Origin: a virus
Reading direction: 5' to 3' (one strand)
IMG/VR virus record: IMGVR_UViG_3300034022_000863
Span: 1-40,527 of that record
Length of the DNA stretch: 40,527 nucleotides
In this document: piece by piece, positions 27,010-34,515 of the stretch
Layout of the letters: every line of letters starts with the position of its first letter
How positions within the stretch are numbered: position 1 is the stretch's first letter
Made by a program: the position numbers and the translations under genes
The notes under the pieces: model-generated
Database searches by the model: none
What the model was told of the DNA's origin: nothing
Seen by the model: only the letters and a program-made list of their open reading frames with translations

Positions 27010-27210
27010 CTATAAAATTGGTTTGGTGGTGTCGATAACGGCTTCGCCAAGGACGGTGTCTTGTCTGGCCATCACCCGCAGCCATTTCTCACGGCGCTGG
27101 GCGAGGATGCGGTTGGCCTTGTTAAGGGCTGAGTTTTGACCGACAACGAAGGCGCAGAAAACAGCAGTTAAGTAGCAGATAGACGCGTAAATGGCGGCTT
27201 GGATGTCCAT
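27010..27210 (-). CDS. Small membrane protein, 66 aa
   Basis: One strong transmembrane helix (AAIYASICYLTAVFCAFVVG, residues 5-24) is followed by a basic cytoplasmic-type tail (NRILAQRREKWLRVMARQ). The gene is the first after the folded leader RNA at 27226-27421, so that leader would control it and the nuclease behind it. The function is unknown; a membrane-modifying or superinfection role is possible. No Shine-Dalgarno is seen; the ATG follows TTTTTCCAAC. Confidence 0.7.
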   Translation of the reverse strand: MDIQAAIYASICYLTAVFCAFVVGQNSALNKANRILAQRREKWLRVMARQDTVLGEAVIDTTKPIL

Positions 27211-27225
27211 GTTGGAAAAAGGGAG

Positions 27226-27421
27226 GGGGTGGCAGGGTGTTCTGGGCTTTCGGCTGTCCAGTCCTACTCGGGAGGCTCACTGGCTACCACCCCTAATGGT
27301 TGAATGCGGGCCGGAATTGCACCGGCTATGGGCGAATCTTCACAGACCACTAAATTTCGGAATTGAACCGATGGAATCAGCCCTGTTCCTGAGCGTGTCA
27401 CTGTCCACGCCGCCGCATTCA
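27226..27421 (-). ncRNA. Structured leader RNA, possible riboswitch-like element
   Basis: A 293-base gene-free stretch folds into several strong stems when read on the minus strand. TGAATGCGG (27413-27421) pairs perfectly with CCGCATTCA (27301-27309). GCCGG/CCGGC (27310-27326) and CGG/CCG (near 27358-27370) close loops TGCAATT and TTCAATT. GGGGTGGTAG (27284-27293) pairs with CTGCCACCCC (27226-27235) around a CCAGT/ACTGG hairpin. A TTTTT run follows before the ATG at 27210. Blocks GTGGTCTGTGAAGATT, GCCGGTGCAATTCCGGC, GTAGCCAGTG and AGCCCAGAACACCCTGCC resemble, in order, parts of the cobalamin riboswitch, but the GGGAA box is missing. Bases 27422-27503 hold no gene. Confidence 0.5.
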
Positions 27422-27503
27422 GATTGAATCCGCGACTGCCGCTGTCCCCACCGCTACCTGCCCAGGTTTTGGTTATTAAGGGAAGCGACAGCCCGGAAAT
27501 TGT

Positions 27504-28163
27504 TTATGCGAGGTTGGCCAACTCGGCGTGGAACGCCACGAGGTTCGCGTCGGGGACGGTGGAGACACCGCCGGGGGCTTCGTACTTGGCGAGGAGTTCA
27601 CGCACCTTGCCCTTGAAGGCATTGACGGGGGCTACTCCGCCAGCACCGATGACCTTCAGCTTGTGGGTAAACAGTTCTTGGACCTGTCCCCGCGTAATGG
27701 TGGGCGCTTCGGGTTCTGGCTCGTCGGTGAGGTCGTCGTCGAGCGAATCAAGCTCGGCAACTGGCTCCTCGGTCGCGGGAGCGGGCTCAGGGGTGACCTC
27801 GGCGGTTGCCGCAGCGGCAGCGGCCTCGTCGGCAGCGATCTGCTCCTTGGTCCGACGGGTCCGCTTGGGTTTGGCGTCGGTCACCGCCGTCTCGGGCGGT
27901 GCTGGTGCCTCTTCTTCCGGGCAAACCCAGAGTGGCGTGGTGCAGACGCTCGGCTCGGCGTCTCCGCAGCCCCAGAGTGGCGTCGACTGGCTTTGCAGCT
28001 TGACGTAGGCGTTATGGTAGTTGACGGAGCGGACGCGGGTGGCGACGGCGTCCTGAAGGGTCTGGTACGCCTGAGTCATCCGGAGGACCACTTTGGTATC
28101 GTGGGACAGATTGTTGGCTTGGATCAGGATCGTGTCAGCGAGTGTTTGTTCGAGTTCAGTCAT
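27504..28163 (-). CDS. Hypothetical phage protein with basic/acidic linker, 219 aa
   Basis: The N-terminal helical part (residues 1-55) is followed by two copies of a TPLW-x-C motif (TPLWGC, TPLWVC), a basic KPKRTRRTKEQ block, a long Ala/Glu/Pro linker, and a conserved-looking C-terminal helical domain (ITRGQVQELFTHKLKVIGAG onward). The C-terminal part may contact DNA or SSB. The order N-domain, linker, C-domain is common in phage replication-associated accessory proteins, but no family was recognised. The leader is CACCAACTAAAACA. Confidence 0.7.
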   Translation of the reverse strand: MTELEQTLADTILIQANNLSHDTKVVLRMTQAYQTLQDAVATRVRSVNYHNAYVKLQSQSTPLWGCGDAEPSVCTTPLWVCPEEEAPAPPETAVTDAKPKRTRRTKEQIAADEAAAAAATAEVTPEPAPATEEPVAELDSLDDDLTDEPEPEAPTITRGQVQELFTHKLKVIGAGGVAPVNAFKGKVRELLAKYEAPGGVSTVPDANLVAFHAELANLA

Positions 28164-28167
28164 TGTT

Positions 28168-28548
28168 TTAGTTGGTGATGGGGTTACCTTGTAGCGGGGT
28201 TGCGGTGTTGTAAAGGAATATTTTCCTGAATCTTTTCAACAGAGCATTTTTGTCCATGATGGACGCATCTTTTGGCAGTGGGGGGCACTTCCGATGCTTC
28301 CAGTTCTCTGAGCCGTCGTATTCTTCGCGGTCGGACCACGTCCCGTCGGAATACCAAATGGTCCCGAACAGTTCCTGCTCTCCGTACCCAGCGTAGTACT
28401 CGAAGTCCATCAGCGGAAGCACCTCGGCAAGCGTCCCTTGAATGGACGATTGCTTGAAGGGGAAAGCCCGGTAACTGATTTGGCTGATCTCAACGTATAT
28501 CACTTCCCGATCCTTGATGTGATCCAGCAGTTCGTTTTTGGCGTTCAT
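28168..28548 (-). CDS. Hypothetical phage protein, 126 aa
   Basis: Beta-rich and Trp/Tyr-rich, with the stretch LFGTIWYSDGTWSDREEYD and KHRKCPPLP. I recognise this segment as common in small phage early proteins, but I know of no function. It lies 4 bases upstream of the 219-aa gene and behind a leader ACCAACCACAACC preceded by the hairpin at 28565-28626. Confidence 0.75.
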   Translation of the reverse strand: MNAKNELLDHIKDREVIYVEISQISYRAFPFKQSSIQGTLAEVLPLMDFEYYAGYGEQELFGTIWYSDGTWSDREEYDGSENWKHRKCPPLPKDASIMDKNALLKRFRKIFLYNTATPLQGNPITN

Positions 28549-28564
28549 GGTTGTGGTTGGTGAT

Positions 28565-28626
28565 CGCCACCAAGGGCAGAGGGCGAGCTACGTTGCGCCT
28601 CGCTCATCCGTTCCACCCTTGGCGGC
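28565..28626 (-). promoter_or_regulatory. Leader hairpin before the 126-aa gene
   Basis: GCC-A-CCAAGGG (28566-28576) pairs with CCCTTGG-C-GGC (28616-28626) with one mismatch. The interior holds GCGAG/CTCGC. No T run follows, so it is not a simple terminator. It lies in the 88-base spacer between two coupled genes and could set RNA processing or ribosome access. Confidence 0.45.
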
Positions 28627-28636
28627 AAAGTTTGTT

Positions 28637-29269
28637 TTAGTACGCCCATTTCGAGTCGCCGAGGATCTCGTCGGAGTCCATCCACCACTCGTCCCACTGC
28701 GCGTTGGTGGCGACGTCCCAATCGGGAATGGCGGCGGCGGCGTCCTTGCCGGTGAGTGAGACCGGGAGCCATTTGATGCGGTTGTTGGGGTAGATCGCAA
28801 TCTGCCCGTTTTCGAGCTTGATCACGTTTCCCTCCTTGTGCTCCTCCAGCAGTTCCGAGTCGCCGACGTCAAGGGTGCCCTGTGCCTGTCCCTCGGGCAT
28901 GTAATCCACGGTGAACCAGTAGTGGCCGCGAATCGGGGGCATTCCCTTGCCGAGGTTGACGATGACCGGCACGTCAGTGAGTTGGTCCTTGCGCCAGACC
29001 TCGATGCTCCCGGAGAGGCACTCCCATAGTTGGATCTTGTGCAGCGGCAGCGGTTTATGGTCGTCCTCGGGCTCGTACCAGTAGACGCACTGGGGAGGGA
29101 TCTTGTCGTAGCAGGCGGCATACTTCTCGATCCACGCTTGGAAAGCGAAGGGTCGGTTCCGCATGGCGCGGACGGAGACGAGCCACGCGGGCTCATAACG
29201 GTCGGCTGGTCCACCGAACGCGTCGGCACGGATGAAGATTTTGGTCTTGGGACAGTTGACGTTTCTCAT
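28637..29269 (-). CDS. Hypothetical early phage protein, 210 aa
   Basis: The start is at 29269 (MRNVNCPKTKIFIRADAFGG), 13 bases after the upstream stop. The protein is Trp- and Tyr-rich with beta-like segments (VYWYEPEDDHKPLPLHKIQL, RGHYWFTVDYMPEG) and a C-terminal TNAQWDEWWMDSDEILG. I do not recognise a family. Its neighbours are other small genes of the leftward early block, so it is likely expressed early. A longer in-frame extension to 29380 would overlap the preceding gene and is rejected. Confidence 0.65.
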   Translation of the reverse strand: MRNVNCPKTKIFIRADAFGGPADRYEPAWLVSVRAMRNRPFAFQAWIEKYAACYDKIPPQCVYWYEPEDDHKPLPLHKIQLWECLSGSIEVWRKDQLTDVPVIVNLGKGMPPIRGHYWFTVDYMPEGQAQGTLDVGDSELLEEHKEGNVIKLENGQIAIYPNNRIKWLPVSLTGKDAAAAIPDWDVATNAQWDEWWMDSDEILGDSKWAY

Positions 29270-29282
29270 GGTTTTCAGCGGT

Positions 29283-29654
29283 TCAGGCTGGTTTGTGACA
29301 GGGCATCCAGTCCTCGCCGGGGCGTTTGATCTCACAATTTTTCTGAAGAGACTCGTAGGTTGACCAAGTTCTTTCCCCACAGTAAATCTGGATTTTTGCG
29401 ACGCTTGTTACCATCCACCATTCGGGAAATCCTATACTCCTGATCACGCTCCCCGGCGGCACATCCTCCGGCCCCAGCGGGATCATTACTGGTTCGGGCT
29501 TGATGCGGTAGTTTTCCGGGCGCTCAATGAATTTTACGTCTTTCACATCATCCCAGACTATTGATTGTCCACACTCGATTCCATGCTGGATCGTTTTGCC
29601 ATCGACAACGGCTTGGACAAGTGGCAGGTAGAGGTGTGCGTTTTCTTTTGTCAT
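29283..29654 (-). CDS. Hypothetical phage protein of a widespread early type, 123 aa
   Basis: The opening MTKENAHLYLPLVQAVVDGK and the segment ENYRIKPEPVMIPLGPEDVP belong to a type of small protein I have seen in many phages, always of unknown function. The second half is a beta-like domain (GSVIRSIGFPEWWMVTSV). It lies between a CoiA-like nuclease gene and the 210-aa gene, with a 71-base spacer on the nuclease side. Confidence 0.75.
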   Translation of the reverse strand: MTKENAHLYLPLVQAVVDGKTIQHGIECGQSIVWDDVKDVKFIERPENYRIKPEPVMIPLGPEDVPPGSVIRSIGFPEWWMVTSVAKIQIYCGERTWSTYESLQKNCEIKRPGEDWMPCHKPA

Positions 29655-29725
29655 AGTTTCGCGATGTAGTGTGGGGTTGTGGCGTTGTCAAGGTGCAATC
29701 GTTTTAGATTTTGGCTTTGACTTTT

Positions 29726-30397
29726 TTACTTCTTTTTGGGGGTTACATCTTGGCCAAACAGGAAGTATTTTCGTGACGAGGCGTTATAAAAAGTGTGTTG
29801 CGGGATTTCAGACTCTTCAGGATCAACAACCTTCATTCCGACTCTGCGAAGGAACTCGTGCTCTTTCAGCGGGTATCCCCACCCCCCGCAGGGGACGGAC
29901 GCGTACAATTTTTTAACGTGAAAAAGGTTTCCTCCAACATCAAACACAATCGGTTTCGTTGCGGTCCACCAGCTTTTTCTGGGATGTTTCCATCTGAATG
30001 AAACAAACCCGTTTTTGGCCCGGAACGACAAATTTTTGGCAAAATCGTCTGCTCTGACAACCCACACCATTTTCTGATACGTATTTTCCCTTATACGAAT
30101 ATGCCCAGACGGGATGTCGCTCGCTTGGAACTCAATTACACGGACGGGTGTTTTTACGTCGGCTCTGTTATCTCCCACTTTTACTTCTGTCCATTCGGCG
30201 GGGAATTTTGACTTCCATTTTCGGTGCCATGCCGATTCTCCCTCTTTCTGTGGATCACAATCTGCCCCTTCGTGAGCCCAGTGCCATGCCAAAATCTCTC
30301 CACATTTTGGCCTGACATCTCTGCCGCAGCAAAAACATTTTCCTTTGGCTCCGGGGTAAGCTCCCGCCCTTTTTCCGTCTACATTTGCTACTATCAT
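29726..30397 (-). CDS. CoiA-like nuclease with zinc-binding N terminus, 223 aa
   Basis: The N-terminal Cys cluster (C21, C23, C24, C32) and WHWAH at 38-42 match the zinc-binding region of competence CoiA-like proteins. A PD-(D/E)XK-type core follows: Glu54 with WHRKWK, Asp80 in DNRADV and Glu89-Phe-Gln91 in VIEFQAS. Later FRWKHPRKSWW and LFHVKKLY also fit phage CoiA-like proteins. It probably cuts or processes DNA. The gene lies 6 bases downstream of the primase-helicase gene, so the two are co-transcribed. Confidence 0.85.
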   Translation of the reverse strand: MIVANVDGKRAGAYPGAKGKCFCCGRDVRPKCGEILAWHWAHEGADCDPQKEGESAWHRKWKSKFPAEWTEVKVGDNRADVKTPVRVIEFQASDIPSGHIRIRENTYQKMVWVVRADDFAKNLSFRAKNGFVSFRWKHPRKSWWTATKPIVFDVGGNLFHVKKLYASVPCGGWGYPLKEHEFLRRVGMKVVDPEESEIPQHTFYNASSRKYFLFGQDVTPKKK

Positions 30398-30403
30398 AAT
30401 GTT

Positions 30404-32974
30404 TTACAGTAGGTCGTCGATATCTCCAATCGCTTCTTTTAGCATCAACCTCTCCCGGAGTTTGTCCCCGGGGTCGCTGCCATCCCATGTCTCGTGCAGC
30501 CACATGGTCTGTCGATGGTTCTCCCCGACCCTCACCTGCCCGTGCTTGGTGAACCCCATACGGGTCAGTCCCCGGGTGATACCTGCTACAGTGGCATTGC
30601 GTTCGTGACTGCGTCGAAGCTCTGTCATCAGCGGGGTGAACGCAATCATGTCTCCGTAGACGCAGTGGGTATCTCCCTCGTCGATGATGTTCTGTATGGC
30701 GAACTCCATGTCGGTCCTCCCGGCGCTGACCACAGTGCTGCGGGCCGCAGTGACGGGGGCAACCCCGTTGGGGTTAAAGTCTGGGTGCAACGGGTAGTTT
30801 AGGAGGAAATGGCGGGCTCCTCCGGCGAGGTCGTCCTTGAGACGGAACATCTGCGTGAAGTGGTCCGGGTTGGACGCCTTGAACGCGTCGATGTCACGTT
30901 TGGTCTGGAACACTGACTGGAGCACAAAAAACCGTCGGTCGTTGTCGTCTATCCGTATGCCGTTGGCTGAATTGGAGGCAAAAAAGTCGTTGGCGAGGTT
31001 TGGGACGGTCCGCACGTTTTTGAACTTCTGCGAGATCGACACTTCCTCGTTGGTGATTTTAGCCTTCAAGCTGTTCATCCGGTCCTGCTTCATGTTTCCT
31101 TGGAGAACCTCGTCGTAGAAAATGAGCTGCTTGTCAGCCATCCACTCGTTGAACGGACTGGAGATGGCGTCGTCCCCGACGGCAACGTAGTTGGTCTTCC
31201 CAAGCACTACCCCCATCATGTCCATGAAAATGCCTTTGCCGGACCCCTCGGCTCCCTGCATGAACACTGCGTATTTGATTTTTCTGCCTGGCTGCTGGAC
31301 AATAAACGCCAGAAAACTCAGGAGCATCTGCTGGGAAAGGCGGTCCGGGAAGTTTACCTTGGTGTGATACTCAATGATCTTTCCAGCTTCTGCGGAAGTG
31401 GCCGGGTCGGCATCCACTGGAGATGCCTTGTAAGAGTTGATGTAAGTCCGCTGGCCGTCGAGGATAATTTTCTCGTCGGGACGCCCGGGGTAGTAGCGGA
31501 ATCCATCGATTTTTGGGAAAGCAGGCATCCGCAAAACCAAGTCAGATGGGCGGATTGCCCTCCCATCTGCGTCAGGGGGGATCTCCGTGACAAACTTCCC
31601 ATTAAACCCGTCCACAACGTAGCTGGTCTGGTCCGAGGGGTCGAGCGTGTCCATGTGGACAAATTTGTTCTCTGGGGCTAGAAACGCCCATCCTACCGCC
31701 CAAGATGGAACCCGGTCTTCGTCATTGTCATCAGATGCTTCCGCGTCAATCTGGCGACGGGCTTGGTTGACCGCCTTTCGGACGTTGGAAGCGGTGACTT
31801 TTACACCAAGGATGGTGGACCTTGCCGCGATAGCTCCGATTAAAGTGTCCACCTCAAGGGACGTGAGCCCCCCAGCGGAAGCGATCCGGTGCGGGTGGGA
31901 AGCGATTAACGCCGCAGAATCGGTCTCTTCCAAGATCTCTCTGCGCAAATCCATCATCCCTTTCTGTGTGGGGACCCCGTTTTGCTTCCATCCTGCTGCT
32001 GTGGCGCGTTTGATGATGGTCCGGAGGGTGATGGGGGCGGACGTGCTGTTTGGAGACGGCCTGAACGAAGCCCATTTGGATCGGATGGAGCCTGGGGAGT
32101 CATATTTAGTCCCCTTGCGGCTCCAGTCGTCAAAAAGCTCAAACCCCTCTTCGTCGTAGGCGGCGTCTCCCTGCCCGAACTGGTGGCGCAGCGCACACAT
32201 TACCCTCACCCACAGGTCGTAGGACTCGTCCGGGTCCAGATGTTCCAGCATGCCCCTGATGGCTGAGGTATCAAGGTCGAGCACTTGGTCCACGTCAGAA
32301 ACCACCGGGACAAACTGGGCTTCCTTGGTAGGTGCAGGAATTTCGTAGTCCACAAACTCCCTGTGAAGCATCCTCGGGCGGGTGGTAGCAAACGCCACGA
32401 GAGGGTTGGGGTCATCGGTGCAGGCCGTGGGGAGATACATCGGTTGATGACAACGGATGGTCTCGCTGTTCGGAATAATTCCCAGCTTCGCGCAGAGGTA
32501 CCGCACTGCCTTCTCGTAGTCGTCCGGAGGGAAAGGTTCCACGTCCACCAGCAGGCGCAGGCGCGGGGCCTCCGGAGTGGACGAAAGGGTCCGGTAAAGG
32601 ATGAAGTTGAAAGGAATTAGCCGGGTAACCGCCTGACCGTCGAGTAGTGGGGCGGCGTGGCTGGAGTCGTCAATGTCCAAGATTACCAAGGGGCAGGACA
32701 CTACCTTCTCCCGTTTACGAGGACCGGCGGAATCCAAGGACCCAGCGCAGACAAACTTCTGGCGCTTTACCGCGTCCCGGTCTTTTTTACACATCGCGTT
32801 CAACTCGGCCCGGGAGGGGCGGATGCGGATGGGTGAGTGGTAGAATGCCAAGAACAGCCCGTTGAACGAAGTAGGCGTCAGTGGGTGAACGTCCCCAAAA
32901 ATGGAGTCACCCCCAAAATACACAGGTTGACTTGATGGGGGAGGCAGGGTAGGGGAGACAACAAAGTTTTGCAT
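30404..32974 (-). CDS. Primase fused to SF3 helicase, 856 aa
   Basis: A two-part replication initiator. N-terminal part: AEP-like primase remnant with VILDIDD (Asp100, 102, 103). Residues about 240-330: PriCT-like domain (GMLEHLDPDESYDLWVRVMC, GSIRSKWASF). C-terminal part: SF3/D5-type helicase with Walker A GAEGSGKG (Lys580), Walker B IFYDE (Asp621-Glu622) and a FFASNSAN sensor followed by DDNDRRFFVL. It makes primers and unwinds DNA at the fork. It is the first gene of the leftward early operon, starting beside the AT-rich divergent region. A weak CATAAA -10 box lies 6 bases before its ATG. Confidence 0.93.
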   Translation of the reverse strand: MQNFVVSPTLPPPSSQPVYFGGDSIFGDVHPLTPTSFNGLFLAFYHSPIRIRPSRAELNAMCKKDRDAVKRQKFVCAGSLDSAGPRKREKVVSCPLVILDIDDSSHAAPLLDGQAVTRLIPFNFILYRTLSSTPEAPRLRLLVDVEPFPPDDYEKAVRYLCAKLGIIPNSETIRCHQPMYLPTACTDDPNPLVAFATTRPRMLHREFVDYEIPAPTKEAQFVPVVSDVDQVLDLDTSAIRGMLEHLDPDESYDLWVRVMCALRHQFGQGDAAYDEEGFELFDDWSRKGTKYDSPGSIRSKWASFRPSPNSTSAPITLRTIIKRATAAGWKQNGVPTQKGMMDLRREILEETDSAALIASHPHRIASAGGLTSLEVDTLIGAIAARSTILGVKVTASNVRKAVNQARRQIDAEASDDNDEDRVPSWAVGWAFLAPENKFVHMDTLDPSDQTSYVVDGFNGKFVTEIPPDADGRAIRPSDLVLRMPAFPKIDGFRYYPGRPDEKIILDGQRTYINSYKASPVDADPATSAEAGKIIEYHTKVNFPDRLSQQMLLSFLAFIVQQPGRKIKYAVFMQGAEGSGKGIFMDMMGVVLGKTNYVAVGDDAISSPFNEWMADKQLIFYDEVLQGNMKQDRMNSLKAKITNEEVSISQKFKNVRTVPNLANDFFASNSANGIRIDDNDRRFFVLQSVFQTKRDIDAFKASNPDHFTQMFRLKDDLAGGARHFLLNYPLHPDFNPNGVAPVTAARSTVVSAGRTDMEFAIQNIIDEGDTHCVYGDMIAFTPLMTELRRSHERNATVAGITRGLTRMGFTKHGQVRVGENHRQTMWLHETWDGSDPGDKLRERLMLKEAIGDIDDLL

Positions 32975-32996
32975 ACGGCATTTATGTGAGACTTCA

Positions 32997-33029
32997 GCGG
33001 GCCAGATCCTTTAGCGAGGACTGGCCCGC
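32997..33029. other. Strong inverted repeat beside the primase-helicase start
   Basis: GCGGGCCAG (32997-33005) pairs with CTGGCCCGC (33021-33029), extended by TCCT/AGGA past one bulged A. It lies 23 bases ahead of the primase-helicase ATG. It has no T run on the minus strand, so it is more likely a protein-binding or origin structure than a terminator. Confidence 0.55.
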
Positions 33030-33411
33030 GTTCTGTTTACGCCACGAGGCGAGGAAAGCAAGGAGTATTTCCACCAATACCCCGACGACGAGGCGCGGTT
33101 TAACTTGCGGTGACTTTGTGGCCGACTACTACAGCCTCAAGGTCCTTATATAATCAAATTTTTTTTCAAAATTTCTGTTTTCTCTCTCTATTACTCTCTT
33201 TTTAGGTAGTCAGTCAGTCAGTTAGTAAAAAAGAAGAAAAATAAAGGGGAAAACAGCGATTTTGGGGTGGCTACCCCGTCGGCTACGGGGGTGACTGTGA
33301 CTACGCCTCGACGTCAATTATGAGCGGATTTTCACATTTCTGTTCGGAGAGAAACATATTTCGTATGTTTGGCGACGCGATTTCTCATAGATTTTAATTA
33401 CCATAATTTGA

Positions 33412-33533
33412 TTTTAAGTCCAAAAGTTAAATTTAAGTCCATTTTGTGCCTTACCTGCCGTAAAACCGTCCGCCGAGCTAATTTTAAGTCCCGCTAAAAT
33501 CCATCTTAACATGTCCAAAACCGTTTTAAGTCG
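33412..33533 (+). repeat. Four TTTTAAGTC-type direct repeats (iteron-like)
   Basis: Copies start at 33412, 33432 (TTTAAGTCC, one T shorter), 33482 and 33524, all on the same strand and mostly followed by C. A decayed TTTTAAC is at 33544. Spacing is 20, 50 and 42 bases. They lie just upstream of the rightward promoter, so they may be replication iterons or operators for that promoter. Confidence 0.6.
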
Positions 33534-33577
33534 CCCATTTGGATTTTAACTTTCTCTAAAAAACCACCAAAACCAAC

Positions 33578-33605
33578 TTGACACCCCGACAACCCTGTTC
33601 ATAGT
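33578..33605 (+). promoter_or_regulatory. Promoter of the rightward small-gene array
   Basis: Perfect TTGACA at 33578-33583, 16-base spacer, then CATAGT at 33600-33605. The -10 ends 9 bases before the ATG at 33615, so the first transcript would have only a few bases of leader. No Shine-Dalgarno is present. Confidence 0.6.
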
Positions 33606-33614
33606 GACCTCCAC

Positions 33615-33962
33615 ATGACCCGTTCTGACATTCTATCCGCCGCTGCCGCCTGCGTCACGCAGGACCGCAACAACACTTATGGTCCGCCCGAGGACTCCTT
33701 TGGCGTCATCGCCGCCTACTGGTCCACTTACCTTGGCGTGCCACTGGAAGCCGCGCAGGTCGGCACCCTGCTGGCCCTCATGAAGATCGCCCGCCTTCAG
33801 CACAACCCCTCCCATGCCGACTCCTACGTCGATGGGGCTGGTTACCTTGCCTGTGCCGGGGAGATCGCCACCAAGACCCTCTCCCTCGCGCCGCTGGGAC
33901 AGCCCGTGGTAGTCCGTCCGCCCTCCGTCGTCCCGTCCTCGTTCGACGACTGGACGTGGTAG
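33615..33962 (+). CDS. DUF6378-family protein, 3' end altered by a tandem duplication, 115 aa
   Basis: The core RNNTYGPPEDSFGVIAAYW, LLALMKIARLQHNPSHADSY and GAGYLACAGEI matches DUF6378, a helical phage family reminiscent of MazG-like proteins; no activity is established. An exact 50-bp tandem duplication at 33905-34004 shifts the frame, so the protein now stops at 33962 after FDDWTW. Without the second copy it would run on to a TGA at 34067-34069 that overlaps the next ATG in the ATGA style of this operon. The start is fixed by the promoter 9 bases upstream. Confidence 0.85.
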   Translation: MTRSDILSAAAACVTQDRNNTYGPPEDSFGVIAAYWSTYLGVPLEAAQVGTLLALMKIARLQHNPSHADSYVDGAGYLACAGEIATKTLSLAPLGQPVVVRPPSVVPSSFDDWTW

Positions 33963-34004
33963 TCCGTCCGCCCTCCGTCGTCCCGTCCTCGTTCGACGAC
34001 TGGA
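33905..34004 (+). repeat. Exact 50-bp tandem duplication
   Basis: Bases 33905-33954 are repeated without a mismatch at 33955-34004. The unit length is not a multiple of three, so the second copy truncates the DUF6378 gene. The absence of divergence suggests a recent event, slippage, or an assembly artefact. Confidence 0.9.
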
Positions 34005-34065
34005 TGAGCGCACGCACTGCACCGATCAACGCCATCTGCTCCGACGAGACACCCCTCAACCAGCC

Positions 34066-34515
34066 ATGAGTTGCGCCCCCGTCATGATCCCCAAGGGAAC
34101 CCAGTTCGGGTTCTACACCACGACCAGCGCCACCCCGGTCTCCGTCAAAGGCAACAACCACTGGGAGGTCAAGTGCATCTGCGGCACGGTCAAGCTGTGC
34201 AAAGGGGCCAATCTCCGGTCCGGCAGGTCCAACTCCTGCGGATGCAGTGCTGGCGACACCATCAGCCGCAAGGCCATCGTCCGTCTGAGCGCCAACCCGC
34301 GCACGTCGTCAAGCTCACGGGAGCCACGCGAACCCCGCGAGGCCAAAGCGCCGATGTACCCCGCCAAGCCCACCACCGCAGAACTTGCCGTCCTTGCCGC
34401 GCTTCCGCCTGATCTTCGACTCGCCCTTGCCATGCGCAAGTCCGGAGCCAAGTGGGGGGAGGTGCTGGAACTCACCGGACTCACCCGCGAACAAGTAGAA
34501 GCCCTCCAACCATGA
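34066..34515 (+). CDS. Zinc-ribbon plus helix-turn-helix-like protein, 149 aa
   Basis: The N-terminal half carries a zinc-ribbon pattern with two C-x-C pairs (KCICG at about 36-40 and SCGCSA at about 57-62) separated by a basic GANLRSGRSN, typical of small phage proteins. A Ser/Arg/Pro linker leads to a C-terminal helical region (DLRLALAMRKSGAKWGEVLE, LTREQVEAL) resembling a helix-turn-helix. It is probably nucleic-acid binding. The stop overlaps the next start in ATGA. Confidence 0.75.
   Translation: MSCAPVMIPKGTQFGFYTTTSATPVSVKGNNHWEVKCICGTVKLCKGANLRSGRSNSCGCSAGDTISRKAIVRLSANPRTSSSSREPREPREAKAPMYPAKPTTAELAVLAALPPDLRLALAMRKSGAKWGEVLELTGLTREQVEALQP

Larger units (their letters stand above)
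32975..33614. other. Divergent AT-rich control region, candidate replication origin
   Basis: 640 bases without a gene separate the leftward primase-helicase operon from the rightward small-gene array. It holds a hairpin near the primase start, a long AT-rich block (33140-33240) with AGTC tetramer repeats, mutually exclusive hairpins GGGGT/ACCCC (33264-33277) and CCCCGT/ACGGGG (33274-33290), and four TTTTAAGTC-type boxes. The place beside the primase-helicase gene, AT richness and iteron-like boxes are the usual marks of a phage origin, but this is inference. Confidence 0.5.

Noticed and set aside
27301-27380. Two T-loop-like hairpins (TTCAATT and TGCAATT) suggested tandem tRNA genes on the minus strand
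   Set aside because: They lie only about 40 bases apart, no 7-bp acceptor, D-arm or anticodon arm with a T at position 33 can be built around either one, so they are better explained as parts of one folded leader RNA.
32997-33029. Strong hairpin considered as a terminator
   Set aside because: It lies upstream of the primase-helicase gene with no T run in that direction, and no plus-strand gene ends before it.
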